A DNA stretch of 64,000 nucleotides. Origin: Schistosoma haematobium. Taxonomy: Eukaryota; Platyhelminthes; Trematoda; Strigeidida; Schistosomatidae. Shown one piece after another: positions 1 to 12,000 of the stretch. How positions within the stretch are numbered: the first letter of the stretch is position 1; the number at the start of each line of letters is the position of its first letter. Where the stretch lies: assembly GCF_000699445.3 (NCBI RefSeq), contig NC_067201.1, forward strand, positions 15,679,501 to 15,743,500, written 5' to 3'. Under the pieces are notes generated by a model. The model ran no database searches. It saw nothing but the letters and a program-made list of their open reading frames with translations, and was not told where the DNA came from. The translations under genes were made by a program, and so were the position numbers.

Positions 1-780
1 AAGACCGATGGAATTGAGGATTAGACAAGGAGTCTCAAGAAGGATATTCGAAATCTGCGTCTAGATGTTAAGTAGCTACTCAGATCCATAGGCGTACTGG
101 TGTAAGTCCAAGGGATCATGAGATTGTTGGTATATTGAATGTTTGTTGTTGATTGCTTATGATGCATATACTCAAATTCTTGCCGCCTGTTTATTTTTCT
201 GTGAAAAGAACCAATATTTTTGGTCGGGAGTGTCACGGAAGAACTGGAGAAATTTGGCTGACTAAAATCTTTTCGTTGCATACTAATAATTTTACTGTGT
301 TTTCGTGTATATTTGTTTTACATAATTTCTGAACTTGTTTGTTTTCGGGCATTTTGGTTTCTCTTTGTCTTTGGTTTGGTATTCAGGAGTTTTCGCTCCG
401 AGAACCTACAAAATTGAAAGTTTGTTTTGTAATTGTTATAATTATTATTGTTTGAACGACATTTGGGTCGACTATTAGCAAACATTGGTACCTAAATTGG
501 AGTTTGGTTCTATTTTTAATTCGGGTTCGTGAATTGCAAATAGATCGATATACCGTACTTCAATAGCGAGAACGAGCAAAAACTTGGACGCAACATTCAC
601 CAATAGCTACCAAGGATAATATGATCTAATAAAACAAGAGAAAAACATAGGGAACTAATAGAAAGAGATAAGAAAAGAATCAGCAACAAAATTTCACGAG
701 ATGCTGGAATTTATCCAGAACAGTCATTTCACCTCATATTGGAAGGTGGGATTCTTTAACAATCACCAGGCTAATGAAAC
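1..780. other. Upstream AT-rich DNA, no gene seen
   Basis: No supported reading frame. 360-500 (TTTTCGCTCCGAGAACC, then ATTGGTACCTAAATTGGAG) faintly recalls an LTR end with primer-binding site, too weak to call. Confidence 0.4.
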
Positions 781-789
781 ATCAAGTAA

Positions 790-2875
790 TTAGAGAAACA
801 GCAGTAGAAGGTTTAACACAAACTCCCTTCCAGATACTGATAAACCCAGCTAATTAAAGATAACTCTCAACAACAGGTTTCAAGCCTTACAGGATATACG
901 GGAAGAAGAAAAACTACCACGGAGGACAACTGGAAAGGGATCAAAAGATTGCTGAATTCAACGTGTCAGGAGGTTCTGGGTCACAATAAGCATCATCATG
1001 AGGAATGGATCTCCATCGAAACCCTGGACAAGATTCAAGAAAGGAAGAACAAGAAGACAGCAATTAACAACAGCCGAGCAGGAACAGAGAAAGTCAAGGT
1101 ACAAGCTGAATACACAGAAGCAAACGAGCAAGTGGAGAGGAGCATTAGAGCAGACAAGCAGAAACACATGGAAGAGCTAGCAACGACAGTGGAAAAAGCT
1201 GCAAGTATGACTAAACTATATGACACGACGAAGAAACTGGCAAGAAAATAAAGTCAACCAGAGAGACCGGTCAAGGACAAAGGAGACAAGATAATCACAG
1301 AGATTCAAAAACAGAGGAGCAGATGAGTAGAATACACCGAGGAACTCTTGAATAGACCAGCTTCATGAATCCACCGGACATCGAAGCAGCTTCTACAGAG
1401 CTTCCTATAGATGTCACTCCACCAACGGTGAGAGAAATCAGGATGGCAGTCAGACAAAGTAGCAGGTTCTGACAATATAGCAGCTGAAGCACTGAAGTCA
1501 AACATAGAAGAAATTGCACAGATGCTTCTAATACTCTTCGGAAAGATTTGGAAGCAAGAACAAGTACCCACAAACTGGAAAGACGGATACTTCATCAAGA
1601 TACCAAAGAAAGGAGGTCAAAGCAAGTATGAGGACTACAGAGGCATCACACTACTATCGGTACCAGAAAACGTTTTCAACTGAGTGTTGCTGAACCGGAT
1701 GAAAGATTCAATAGGCGTTCAACTTCGAGATCAATAGCCCGGATCCCGTAAGGATAGATCGTGCACAGACCCAATCGCGAAACTACGGATTATTGTTGAG
1801 CAATCAGTTGAATGGAACACGTCACTATACATCAAATTCACTGACTTTCACAAAGCATCTGAAAGTATGTTAAGGACCTTATAGAACATTCTTCGACACT
1901 ATGGTGTACCTGAGGAAATCGTCATCATCCGGAATTCATACGACGGACCGCACTGCAAATCGTGCACGTACGGTAGGTTACAGATGCATTTCGGGTGTGA
2001 CTGCTGTCAGACAAGGATGCTTGTTGCTTGGTGAGCCACAAAGATCTACGCATACTAAAAGGAGCATAGAAAAGTACACTTCGAACTCAGCTGGGTTATT
2101 AAGTCTACGTAGACGACTTCTGTTAACCTATGTACAGCGGTACAGAATCAGCCTCTAAAAAATTCTTATCAGCGTTCGCAAGCAAAACTCAAGCTTTTGA
2201 AAGACAACACAGTAAGCAACAATCAACCAGAAGATGATCACAAAGTACTGGAAAATGCGGATGCTTTCAGATACCTGGGCATCGGTACTGATAAAAAAAG
2301 ATTTGATGCTTATAGGAAGGCACGGGTTAGCAAAGTAAGAGGTACATTCCGATCAGTGAGGAGTATCCGGGACTTAGAAGGACCACTTTTTAGAATCAAA
2401 GTTAGAGTTTTCAACACATGCTATGACAGTTCTTCGTATAGTGCCGAAACGCAATGAACTACAATATCATCACTAAATAAGTACGGGTGTTTATGGATGA
2501 CTATCTCCGCAGGGAACACTAAGCAAACTATTAAGAGTCTGTCAGCAAATTTCTACTCACAACTGATTAACCAGCTTGCAGTTAAGAAGGAAATCAGGAA
2601 ATGAAGCTAAAAGTTGATAGGTTCCACTTTGTGGAAGTAATTAAGCTGCATTTCAGAGTAATCCCTAACTTGAAGTTCTAAGTGAAAAGAGAAATAGTTG
2701 GTTAACTTAAATCATGGTGTTCGGAACAGGCGATATAGATGAAGACCACGAGTAGCACTTGGGAACAACTAGAAAGGAGAGCATAGACAGAGATGGTTGG
2801 AAATTCCTGATTTACTGCCTTTATCACTCTGGGAGCAATAGGCTCAAGTAGTAATGTAAGTTAAGTAACTACCAA
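790..2875 (+). mobile_element. RTE-type (SR2-like) non-LTR retrotransposon, copy A, 5'-truncated and broken
   Basis: Reads in broken frames as a schistosome RTE ORF: a pre-RT linker with [20 protein letters not shown] and a coiled Lys/Glu-rich stretch at 949-1251, then RT-like text ([19 protein letters not shown] around 1598-1660) and a degraded C-terminal part (DAFRYLGIG near 2260). The 3' end near 2875 looks like the family tail (GTAAGTTAAGTAA). Many stops and frameshifts make it a pseudogene. Positions 838 to about 1930 look identical to copy B in inverted orientation, while the flanks are clearly diverged. The endonuclease part is absent or unrecognisable. Confidence 0.8.
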
Positions 2876-3832
2876 CAATAACCTGGGTACGGTCTTGAAT
2901 TAACAATGAGATATATTTACCTATTTTACAAGTTCAAGGTTTATTAGTTATGTCGATCAGAAGTATTGGATAGGAGTAGCCCGTAAAACTACTGATGACA
3001 CTGAGGAACAAGACTGTTATCTAAAGCCGGAATCAGAGCTTCGAAGACTTTAGCTGCATTGAAGTACTGGTTTTACATATCGTCTTTGAACTGTTGTAAT
3101 CCGTTTTTCTTATATCAACGTCGTTGTTTACATCATATACAAGGCTGGCGGTCTGTTTGGTCAGGTAGCTTTTGGTGGGTCCTTGTTATAACCAATTTCT
3201 AAAGTTATTTATATCTTTTGAACTTTTCGTATTCATTAAGAGTGTCATTGAAACAGTGTTTTGTTTGTATTAGTAAAGTTGTTCATCAGAAAGTTCTCAT
3301 AACAGGTGGGTAAATAAGTACAATCTTTACTTCATAGCTCATACTTTCCGAAGTGCATGCATTAACTTTTAATCACATTTCGGTCGTTTGTGTGGCCGAA
3401 GCCTTTTGGGCTACGTTCAGGGCTTTTCGTCACTAGTTTGAAACATTGAGATCTGGAAATTCAGCAGGGAATCCGTGGTCAGCTAGTGAGGGCTTCCGTT
3501 GGATATTTGTGAATTTGGGATCTTGTCATCCTGTAATGAGATTATATTTGCAGTAAGAGTGATCGTTAGCAAAGCAATACTGATAGTTTGGTGTTTCTTT
3601 ACAGAGGCCTAGTTCCTGTGACTTAGTATCATATTCAAAGAGACTGGCTATTTTTGAATCCCTCACGAATTCTGTAAAAACCACCTATCAATGTGGATAG
3701 GTCAATTCTTTAATACCACACGCATACTACCAGGGTGGCGAATGTTTCAGGCTTTTTAGAAGCCAATTCATTCATCGTCTTGCATGTGGTCTATACTATG
3801 AGTTTATGTACTAGGGAAAAGCATAGGTAGGT
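2876..3832. other. No gene seen; possibly internal remains of an LTR element
   Basis: Between RTE copy A and the LTR-like block. TACCAGGGTGGCGAATGTTT at 3728 and the purine-rich end hint at the 3' internal part of the LTR element, but no protein can be read. Confidence 0.3.
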
Positions 3833-4212
3833 TGTAGTGTCTAGCACTACTATGGACCTGTGTGATTCGTCCTAGCTTATGAACGGCTATTGAGTCGTTT
3901 ATACCGTCATAAAAACCCTATCCTTCTCATAAGGAGTCGTGAACTTGTCAATTATTCGCCCTTAACTCTATTTTGGATGTGTGTGTATTGCCTACCCAAT
4001 TCATCACGTATCTTTAGCTTATATTTGTTAGGCTACGGATAATGATTCACGCCTTATCAAATGAAGTTAGCACGCTTGCTATCTCCGCTACACTTAGCCT
4101 TTTCGCTTCTTTCGTTGGAGTAAACGAATGTTTGAAATAAATTCACTTGATTCAATACACATATGTCTTATTACCACCGACGCTCAGACGGGGTTAGCGT
4201 GGTTGTAATACA
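3833..4212 (+). mobile_element. LTR-like block (probable solo or 3' LTR)
   Basis: Starts TGTAGTGTCTAGCACTAC and ends TGGTTGTAATACA, giving TGTA..TACA ends. It contains an AATAAA at about 4137 followed by CACTTGATTC, and a GC hairpin-like stretch (CGACGCTCAGACGGGGTTAG). A purine-rich stretch AGGGAAAAGCATAGGTAGG directly precedes it, like a polypurine tract. No target duplication is obvious. It looks like a schistosome gypsy-type LTR, but the family is not certain. Confidence 0.45.
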
Positions 4213-6224
4213 CAGAACAAAACAAAAGATTTATATTCCTGGTGCATTCGTTCGTTCAACCTGGGGTTAGATTAACGGACCATCAATGGTACGTCTATAA
4301 ACAAGTTACTTCTCAAAATCTCTCATAGTAGTTCGTCTACACTTTTTTATCCGTCATTCATATGGCCGGTAATGTCGTTCTTTCCAGCTTTCGTTTAGTG
4401 ACACATTAAAGTTAATTATTGTGGGGTAGACCGTCTCAGTATATTTTAGTAACAGCATAGAATTAATCTTGAGTTAATATACCGATGGATGGTAGGGAAC
4501 TCAAATATAGCTGGTGTATAGTTTTTAGTCGTTCATTTGTAAGTGACCCACAAGCTGGGGCATATATATCTCGTTTAAACTGTTTATCAGTGTTATACCC
4601 CGTGAACTGCTTGTTCTAAGTAGGTTTGACTCCTTTTTTCCTATGACAGGGTCAAGAGCTGTTAACTTATAAGTCTGTTTTTTTCGCTGGTTTTAAACGA
4701 CTTTACTGTTGCTTTCGTTTCTATCTCTTTTTATTTTACTGTTCGCCGCTATCCATGATCATTATGTTAGTTTCAATCCTTAGTATTTTCACCTTAAGGA
4801 TTCGCTGACCCGGCGTCGGTTAAACCTCCGTAATATATCACTGTTTTATGTCGAAGGTTTTTAATAGTCGTCACTGCCATCTATACGGGAAACTAGGAAT
4901 CATTATAGGGTGTCTCGAACTGAAAATACGTTTGATATTTTAGTTAAAGGTTTCTAACTAACTTTACAAATAGCAGTTTAGTTTGTCAAGTGATCTCGAT
5001 GAGACATCCCAGTTTCACTTTCCTTGCGTTTTTTGATGTGGAGGCATACATGTGATTTTATTAAGACGTAGTCGAAGGCTAATTTTATTTTACAAAAGAA
5101 GTAGCAGTCTAAAGTTGTTCTGATTGGCGGGTACTGACAGTCGATTCAGTTTGTGTTTGTGTTTGCCGTGTCGAAGAGCATCTATATGTAGGGTTAATTG
5201 GTTCTTACTGAGAGACTTGGTGCCCAGAATGTAGTTGTATCAATTAACCGTCATTAGTTGTTCAGTGGGTTAATTTGTTGGGATAAATCTCACTGATAGT
5301 TCACTTGAGTGTAAAACGCATTTAGGTGCATTTTGAGACTTAGCTCACAAGTTGAGCTGTGTATTTGATATTCGTACTGGTGTTATTGTTCTCTCTACCA
5401 AGAGTAAGTTTTTTCCTTTTGTTAATCGTAAAATGAAATATGAAAAGTATAATTACATGGTGGCAACTATGAATTTCCGAATTTTCTGGGGAACTACGGT
5501 GCGATTTCCGTTTCGTTTATTAGTCACAGCTAAATTTTCTGAGTTTTACTTATGTTGTGGACAACTTTTTCAAATACTATTCACCATTACCTTTTTACAT
5601 AAAGGTATTTGCATGCTCTTTGGAAAGACTTAAAAAATGCTTTTATGTTTACTTTCCTTGCCCCATCCTTGAGGTTACTAAAAATCTAATCCTAATTTTG
5701 TGTGCTGACTTTCATAATGTGTATTAATTATAGAACTGCGTGTTATAGTGGTGTGAAATCGTATGTTTTTTGTGAATGTGCGATCGTTGACGCGTCATAC
5801 TCATATAACTAGGTTTGGTTAATTGTTAACTAAGCCTGTGATTACATATATATCCATCCTATCAGCCTCGTCATGGCCTTCATAGCAAGGGACATTAGAG
5901 CAGAGGAGTGCTTAATTTTTAGTTATTTAATCAGTCGCAAACAAAGTAGGACTTGGCATCAGCGGAAGTAGTCGCGCCAAATATTATATGTAGTATTTAT
6001 TTTCCCTTTCACTATGTTCAATCTCTTTACACATCTATATATTTTCCTTAAGTGATGAAAATACCGAATTCCCAGTAATCACAGTACTATAAGCTCTGAT
6101 ATGGATCAACCTTCATGTTTGGTAAATGTATCATCTTACCTTTATCAGTATAGCTAATTTTTAATTACTAGTATCATATAATTATTTCGCTACAATATAA
6201 AACTGTGTTTATTTAATTTTATAG
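4213..6224. other. DNA upstream of CK1 exon 1
   Basis: No coding exon seen. A 5'UTR exon and promoter of CK1 may lie here or further upstream but cannot be placed from sequence. The frame at 5352-5633 has no recognisable domain. Confidence 0.4.
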
Positions 6225-6303
6225 CTAATGGAATTACGAGTCGGCAATAAATATCGCCTTGGTCGTAAAATTGGTAGTGGATCATTTGGTGAAATTTACT
6301 TAG
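6225..6303 (+). CDS. CSNK1D/E-like: CK1 coding exon 1 (start codon, Gly-rich loop)
   Basis: A TTTTATAG acceptor ends at 6224, only 3 nt before the ATG at 6228, so transcripts must enter here by splicing from an upstream 5'UTR exon or by spliced-leader trans-splicing. The exon encodes residues 1-25 and the first base of Gly26, including [10 protein letters not shown]. The donor GTAGGT begins at 6304 (phase 1). Confidence 0.93.
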
Positions 6304-8951
6304 GTAGGTTCAAGTGAATAATATGCCATACTAAGGATCTAAATGCTAATTATTGCTTTTCAAAGTCTCTCACATGTTGTGTCTAGTAATAATAACAATA
6401 ATACTAATAATTTTATTCTAAGAAAAATGTGTTTCTTGAATTATTGTGTGCATATTTTAATTCAAACTGATTTATCAGCCGTTCATGTTGTTATCTGTGT
6501 GCATAAAATGTATTTCTAGAATGGCCATACGATCCATCAATTAAATTTCATATGAAATGATAATTTTCTTTTGATGACTCCCTAACGGGCTCAGTCTGGC
6601 ATATGTCTTGCTGTGTAATTCGAATATAAAGATGATTTCATCGGTTTTAACAAAAAATATAATGCCAGTGACGAGAAACAGTAAATTACGACACAGAATA
6701 CCCAGGTTTTAAGACTCATTTCTGATACGACGGGATAAAAAGTGGAAATTACGTTTTCAATTGATTATAATTCCTGTTCAATATTACTTCCGTTTTGAAT
6801 TTAATATAATGATTACTTAGTGTAACTTGTGACCTTGTGCTTTACTAATATATAACGTAGTGATGCCGCCAATTAGAGAACAATGTTTTATTGACCGGAC
6901 CAATGACGCGTAAAACCCGTACGAGCAGTTTAGTCTTTATCGGTCTTTCTTCCTGTCTAGCCCTGCCTGTTAAGTCCAGAACACCAATCTCAGCCTCTAC
7001 GATATGAATCATTTATTTCAAACATACTGGGTTTATATACAAACCAAACAGACTACAGCGTACCATAAAGTAGAAAGTAACATTCGTACAAGATCTAGCC
7101 AAAAGTGGCTGTGAATGTGAGAGACTGTAATTAATAGACTGGGCATAATTCAAGGACGGTAAATATAATAATAGTCTATGTCAGTCATAATAAGCCTATG
7201 GGTCAAAATAAAGCTTTTAATAAGAGGAACATGAATATGCATAGTTTAGCCTAATAAGCATACAATAAAAATATATTTATCGTATCGGTCCATAAATAGC
7301 TCCCAAAAGTTACCATTCATAATTCTCGTCAGGATATAACAAATATTTGTTTTATTTTCAATATATTTTATTCATTATAACGTTGATTTGTTTCAGTGTA
7401 TTTATTCAAGATATGATATTCTTTGCATTAAATTAACGTGAACTATGTTCAGGATGACATTGAGCATGATATATACGTAATTTATTCCTAATTAACAATC
7501 AGTAGGTTTAAAAATCAATATATAACAGTATATTTTCGACTAGAATAGTCGTGTTTTGGGGGTTAATAAAACTTCACTTGTACCAGTCTTGGTGTTCTCA
7601 CTTCGCTTGTGGGAATTGCAGTAGTTCATCGTCTTTTGAGTATAAGAATTAGGCTCCGTGGATATAAAATTGGTGACCCCCAGTTATAAACGTTTCTTAG
7701 CCCCCCTCCTCCATAGAACACTACTGGACCTGACGCGCAAATTAATTACAATAATTATATGAAGATAAAAAGTATTGTACAAAAATGTTGGTACAAAATT
7801 TATAGAAGCAAAACCAACAGTATTTTTATGAGCTATATTGGAAGCTTCCACTACCTTATGTAACCATCCGCCTACGTTGATTGGTTGTAACGAGACCCAT
7901 GAACATGTTCTTACCATTCGTACACTGAGCGTGCAAGGTGGTTAGCTAGGCATCTGTACTCCTAATGCAATTCAAGACCAATTCTAGGCTCTTTGTCTTG
8001 AGACGCTTGAGTGTTAGATATTTGTTTATGAATTTTGAGACCATATATAACCTGTTTTGTGTTTTCTGTCATTCATAAGTATGATTACGCTTAGAAATGA
8101 AAGAAACCCATACCTTCCTGGGATTTAGTTTCTTCAGTGTTTAAATATATAGTCGTATGCTTGATCTAAAAGTTACTTCTGTTATAATCTGTTTCCTAGA
8201 AAAATGCTCTTTTGTTACCATCCAAGTATTTTTATTAAATAGCCTTCAACCAAACATTGAACATCAGGTATATGCGTATCAAAATACTCATCAACTGTTA
8301 TTACATATAATTTAGTTAACACTAAAAATGACAATACCGTTTTACGCTAGTGCTTGACAAACTTATTATTTTCTCTATTATCAGTGGTGTATTATATCCT
8401 TAAGTTAATTTAATATTGTGTTTAGGTTCCCATTCAATATTCCAATGTGACGGATATATAGTTTGCCTTGTTTTTTTCTTCATTGTCTAGACCAATAATT
8501 TGAGTGACATTTTAATGTTTCAATTAGACAACACTATTTCTATTGATTATATGGTTTTACTCTTGTTTTATAAGAAAATAATTCACTTCTTTTTGTCAAC
8601 TTTGTTCAAGGTAATAACTATTGTTTATAAAATAAATACCTGTTTAAATTTACAAATAGTAGTAGGAGTAGTATTTGTTGAGCGTATAAGTGCACGTACA
8701 AAGAAATAAAGTGTGTGTGTGCGGGCACAAACTATAAACATGTGTTCTGTCACTATCTCGTTTTTCATTGTCGTTTATTTAAAGTTTGTTTAAACTCGTG
8801 ACTAGTACAGCCATTGTAATTTATTGATTGATTGGAAACATTGTCTTTCATATCATCTCAGTATAAAGTTAGGAGTAGTGGAGTAATAATCAATAATGAT
8901 TAGTCGTTTGTTGATTTTTTTTTGTAGTATAAATAATACCAATGGTATTTG

Positions 8952-9008
<57 letters not shown>

Positions 9009-12000
9009 TTATAACCATGAGACTATGAAAGACTAACGATTTCCGGTTGTTTATCATTATACACGTTTAAATATCTAATTGTACGAATAAGGAATAAAGT
9101 ACTTTACCCATTATGATGTAATCATATAAAATGTTAGTTTATGTAAATTAGTGATTGTTTTTGGTGTTATTCTCTTATTGTTATTCAAAGTATCACAAAA
9201 CAGTCAGTTGATTAGATAAATTTCATCTCCTTCACTTAATTTACCATAAGCTTGATGTAAGGTTAAAAAAAGTGGCTCGAGAATCTGATTAGGCAAATAA
9301 ATTGTTTTTTTTTTCAAGACATTAGCATTGTTGTTGCTCGTTTTAAAGAAGGATTAGTTTGATTTCCTAGAATGAAGATTAACATACACTGAAGTCATTC
9401 TAATTTCAGCGTACATGTTATAACATCCTCTTGCTGAACATGTAATATTCGGTGGTTTATTACACACAAAAGTCAAGTATCTTCAAATGACGGGAAGTTG
9501 TAGATCATTTCCAAATATAAATGGGACTCCTTGTTCAAGTGTGGGAAGTTTGACAAGTAAACATTTATGTGATTAATTTTCCCATTCATGTTTGTTGTAG
9601 AAACGGAGCATATACATTTTGCAAAAAATTGTTAGCCCTTCTTCTACCCTCTTTACCTACTGTTTACTATCATACGGCAAAACTTGTGTAAATGTTTTCG
9701 CAATTATTATGGACGTACAGTTTAACAAATGCATTTTCTCCTCTTGTTAGATAATGGTTTTTCGTCAGTATTCTATTACTCTTTAGTTGTATGTGAATAA
9801 CTAGAGTCAAAATTAATTTTTTTCGAGTATACTATTGTGTACTATTATCACTAATTGAATACCGTTCATCCTAAAATGTATTTTATATTGTATCCATTCT
9901 AACCTCAGATCGCAAGTTTTTTGAAGCCGAGTAAAATCGTTTGTTTTATATCATAGTGTATAACTATCTATCTAATTATAAAAATTACAATTGATCAGAC
10001 ACTTTTTAGTGTTAATCGTCTAGTTCTTTGGTTTTGGTTGAGTTCTATCGATAAATTTGCAATGTAACTAATAGTCTAAATGATTCGAAATCACTGTTAC
10101 CTATAGAAGGGTTTTAATTCTACAGGGATCATCAATTCTTTCAAGACTGAGTGCACGCCTTGGTAATGAGTGCCAACTCGCATAAAATCGAGGTTAAGAG
10201 TTTCCTGCCTATTCTCTCCAACCAAATATCTCAACATTAGTGTGTGTCAAGTTACTTAGACTTATGGTCATGTTGCAAACTGATGTGTAGAATTCGATAA
10301 GCATCATAGGATAAGACAAATATCATGTTGGTGAGTGATCAATCATCTGTAAATTCCTCAATTTTGCAGGAGGTCAGTTGTGGCATCGCAGATTGTGAAG
10401 CTAGGTGACACGGGTTCGATTTCTACAGGAAACATCTGTTGCCTCAGGATTACATTTGCATCGTGCTGACGAGTACCAAGTAGCATGAAATCAAGGAGCA
10501 GGATTTATTAGGGACTACCTGAAACCACGTGATAATTAAAAGATGGGTTCCATTTAAAGTCTAAACAAAATTGCCCGGGAAATATTAACTTACTTAATTG
10601 CGCCTGTTATCTTCCGTGAAGGAGCATAGGCCACCCACCAGCATTCTCCATCCCACCCTGTCCTGGGCAATCCTTTCCAGTTGCTATTCATCCATATTCG
10701 TTCATATCTGCTTCCATTGTCCGACGTAGTGTGTTCTTCGGCCTTCCTTTTTTACGCTCCCTTTCAGGATTTCAAGTTTCCGCCTGTCTCGTGATGCGGT
10801 TTGTTGATTTCCGTAATGTATGTCCTATCCACTTCCATCGTCTCTTCCTAATTGCCTCTTCAGCTGGAAGCTTGTTTGTCATCTCCCACAGTAGGTTGTT
10901 GCTGAGGATATCCGGCCAATGGATGTTGAGTATCTCGCGTAGACAACTGTTTATAAATACTTGTACCTTTTTGATGATGCTTGTAGTAGTTCTCCATGTT
11001 TCAGGCCCACACAGTAGGACTGTCTTGACATTCGTATTGACGATTGTGACTTTTGATATTGGCCGACAGTTCTTTTGAGTTCTATATGGTGTTCAACTTT
11101 AGGAATGCTGTCCTTGCTTTGCCAATCCTCCTTAATCGTCGACGATGCTTCCCAGGTACGTGAAGGTATCCACGTCTTTCAGAGCTTATCTATCAAGCGT
11201 GATTGCGTCGGCGTTCTCTATGTTGTATTTGAGGACCTTGATTTTTTCTTTGTGTATGTCGAGACCTAGTAATGCAGAGACCGCTGCTACACTAGTTGTC
11301 TTGACCTACATTTGTTCGTGTGTATGGGATGGAAGAGTTGGGTCATCTGCAAAGTCCAGATCGTCTAGTTGCATCCAAGATGTCTCTTGTATTCCGTGCT
11401 TTCCGTCAGGTGTGGAGGTTTTTATAATTCAGTCAACTACCGGAAGAAAGAGTAAGGGGAAGAGAAAGCATCTTTGTCTGACTCTGGTCCTCACTTGGAA
11501 TACATCTGTGAGCTGTCCTCCATGCACGAGTTTGTAGTGTAGTCCGTCGTATAAATTCTGGATGATGACGATTTCCTCAGGTACACCATAGTGTCGAAGA
11601 ATGTTCTATAAGGTCCTTAACATACTTTCAGATGCTTTGTGAAAGTCAGTGAATTTGATGTATAGTGACGTGTTCCATTCAACTGATTGCTCAACAATAA
11701 TCCGTAGTTTCGCGATTGGGTCTGTGCACGATCTATCCTTACGGGATCCGGGCTATTGATCTCGAAGTTGAACGCCTATTGAATCTTTCATCCGGTTCAG
11801 CAACACTCAGTTGAAAACGTTTTCTGGTACCGATAGTAGTGTGATGCCTCTGTAGTCCTCATACTTGCTTTGACCTCCTTTCTTTGGTATCTTGATGAAG
11901 TATCCGTCTTTCCAGTTTGTGGGTACTTGTTCTTGCTTCCAAATCTTTCCGAAGAGTATTAGAAGCATCTGTGCAATTTCTTCTATGTTTGACTTCAGTG

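Noticed and set aside
21..281. 86-codon minus-strand frame at the window start
   Set aside because: No recognisable domain, no splice context and no repeat copy; a chance frame.
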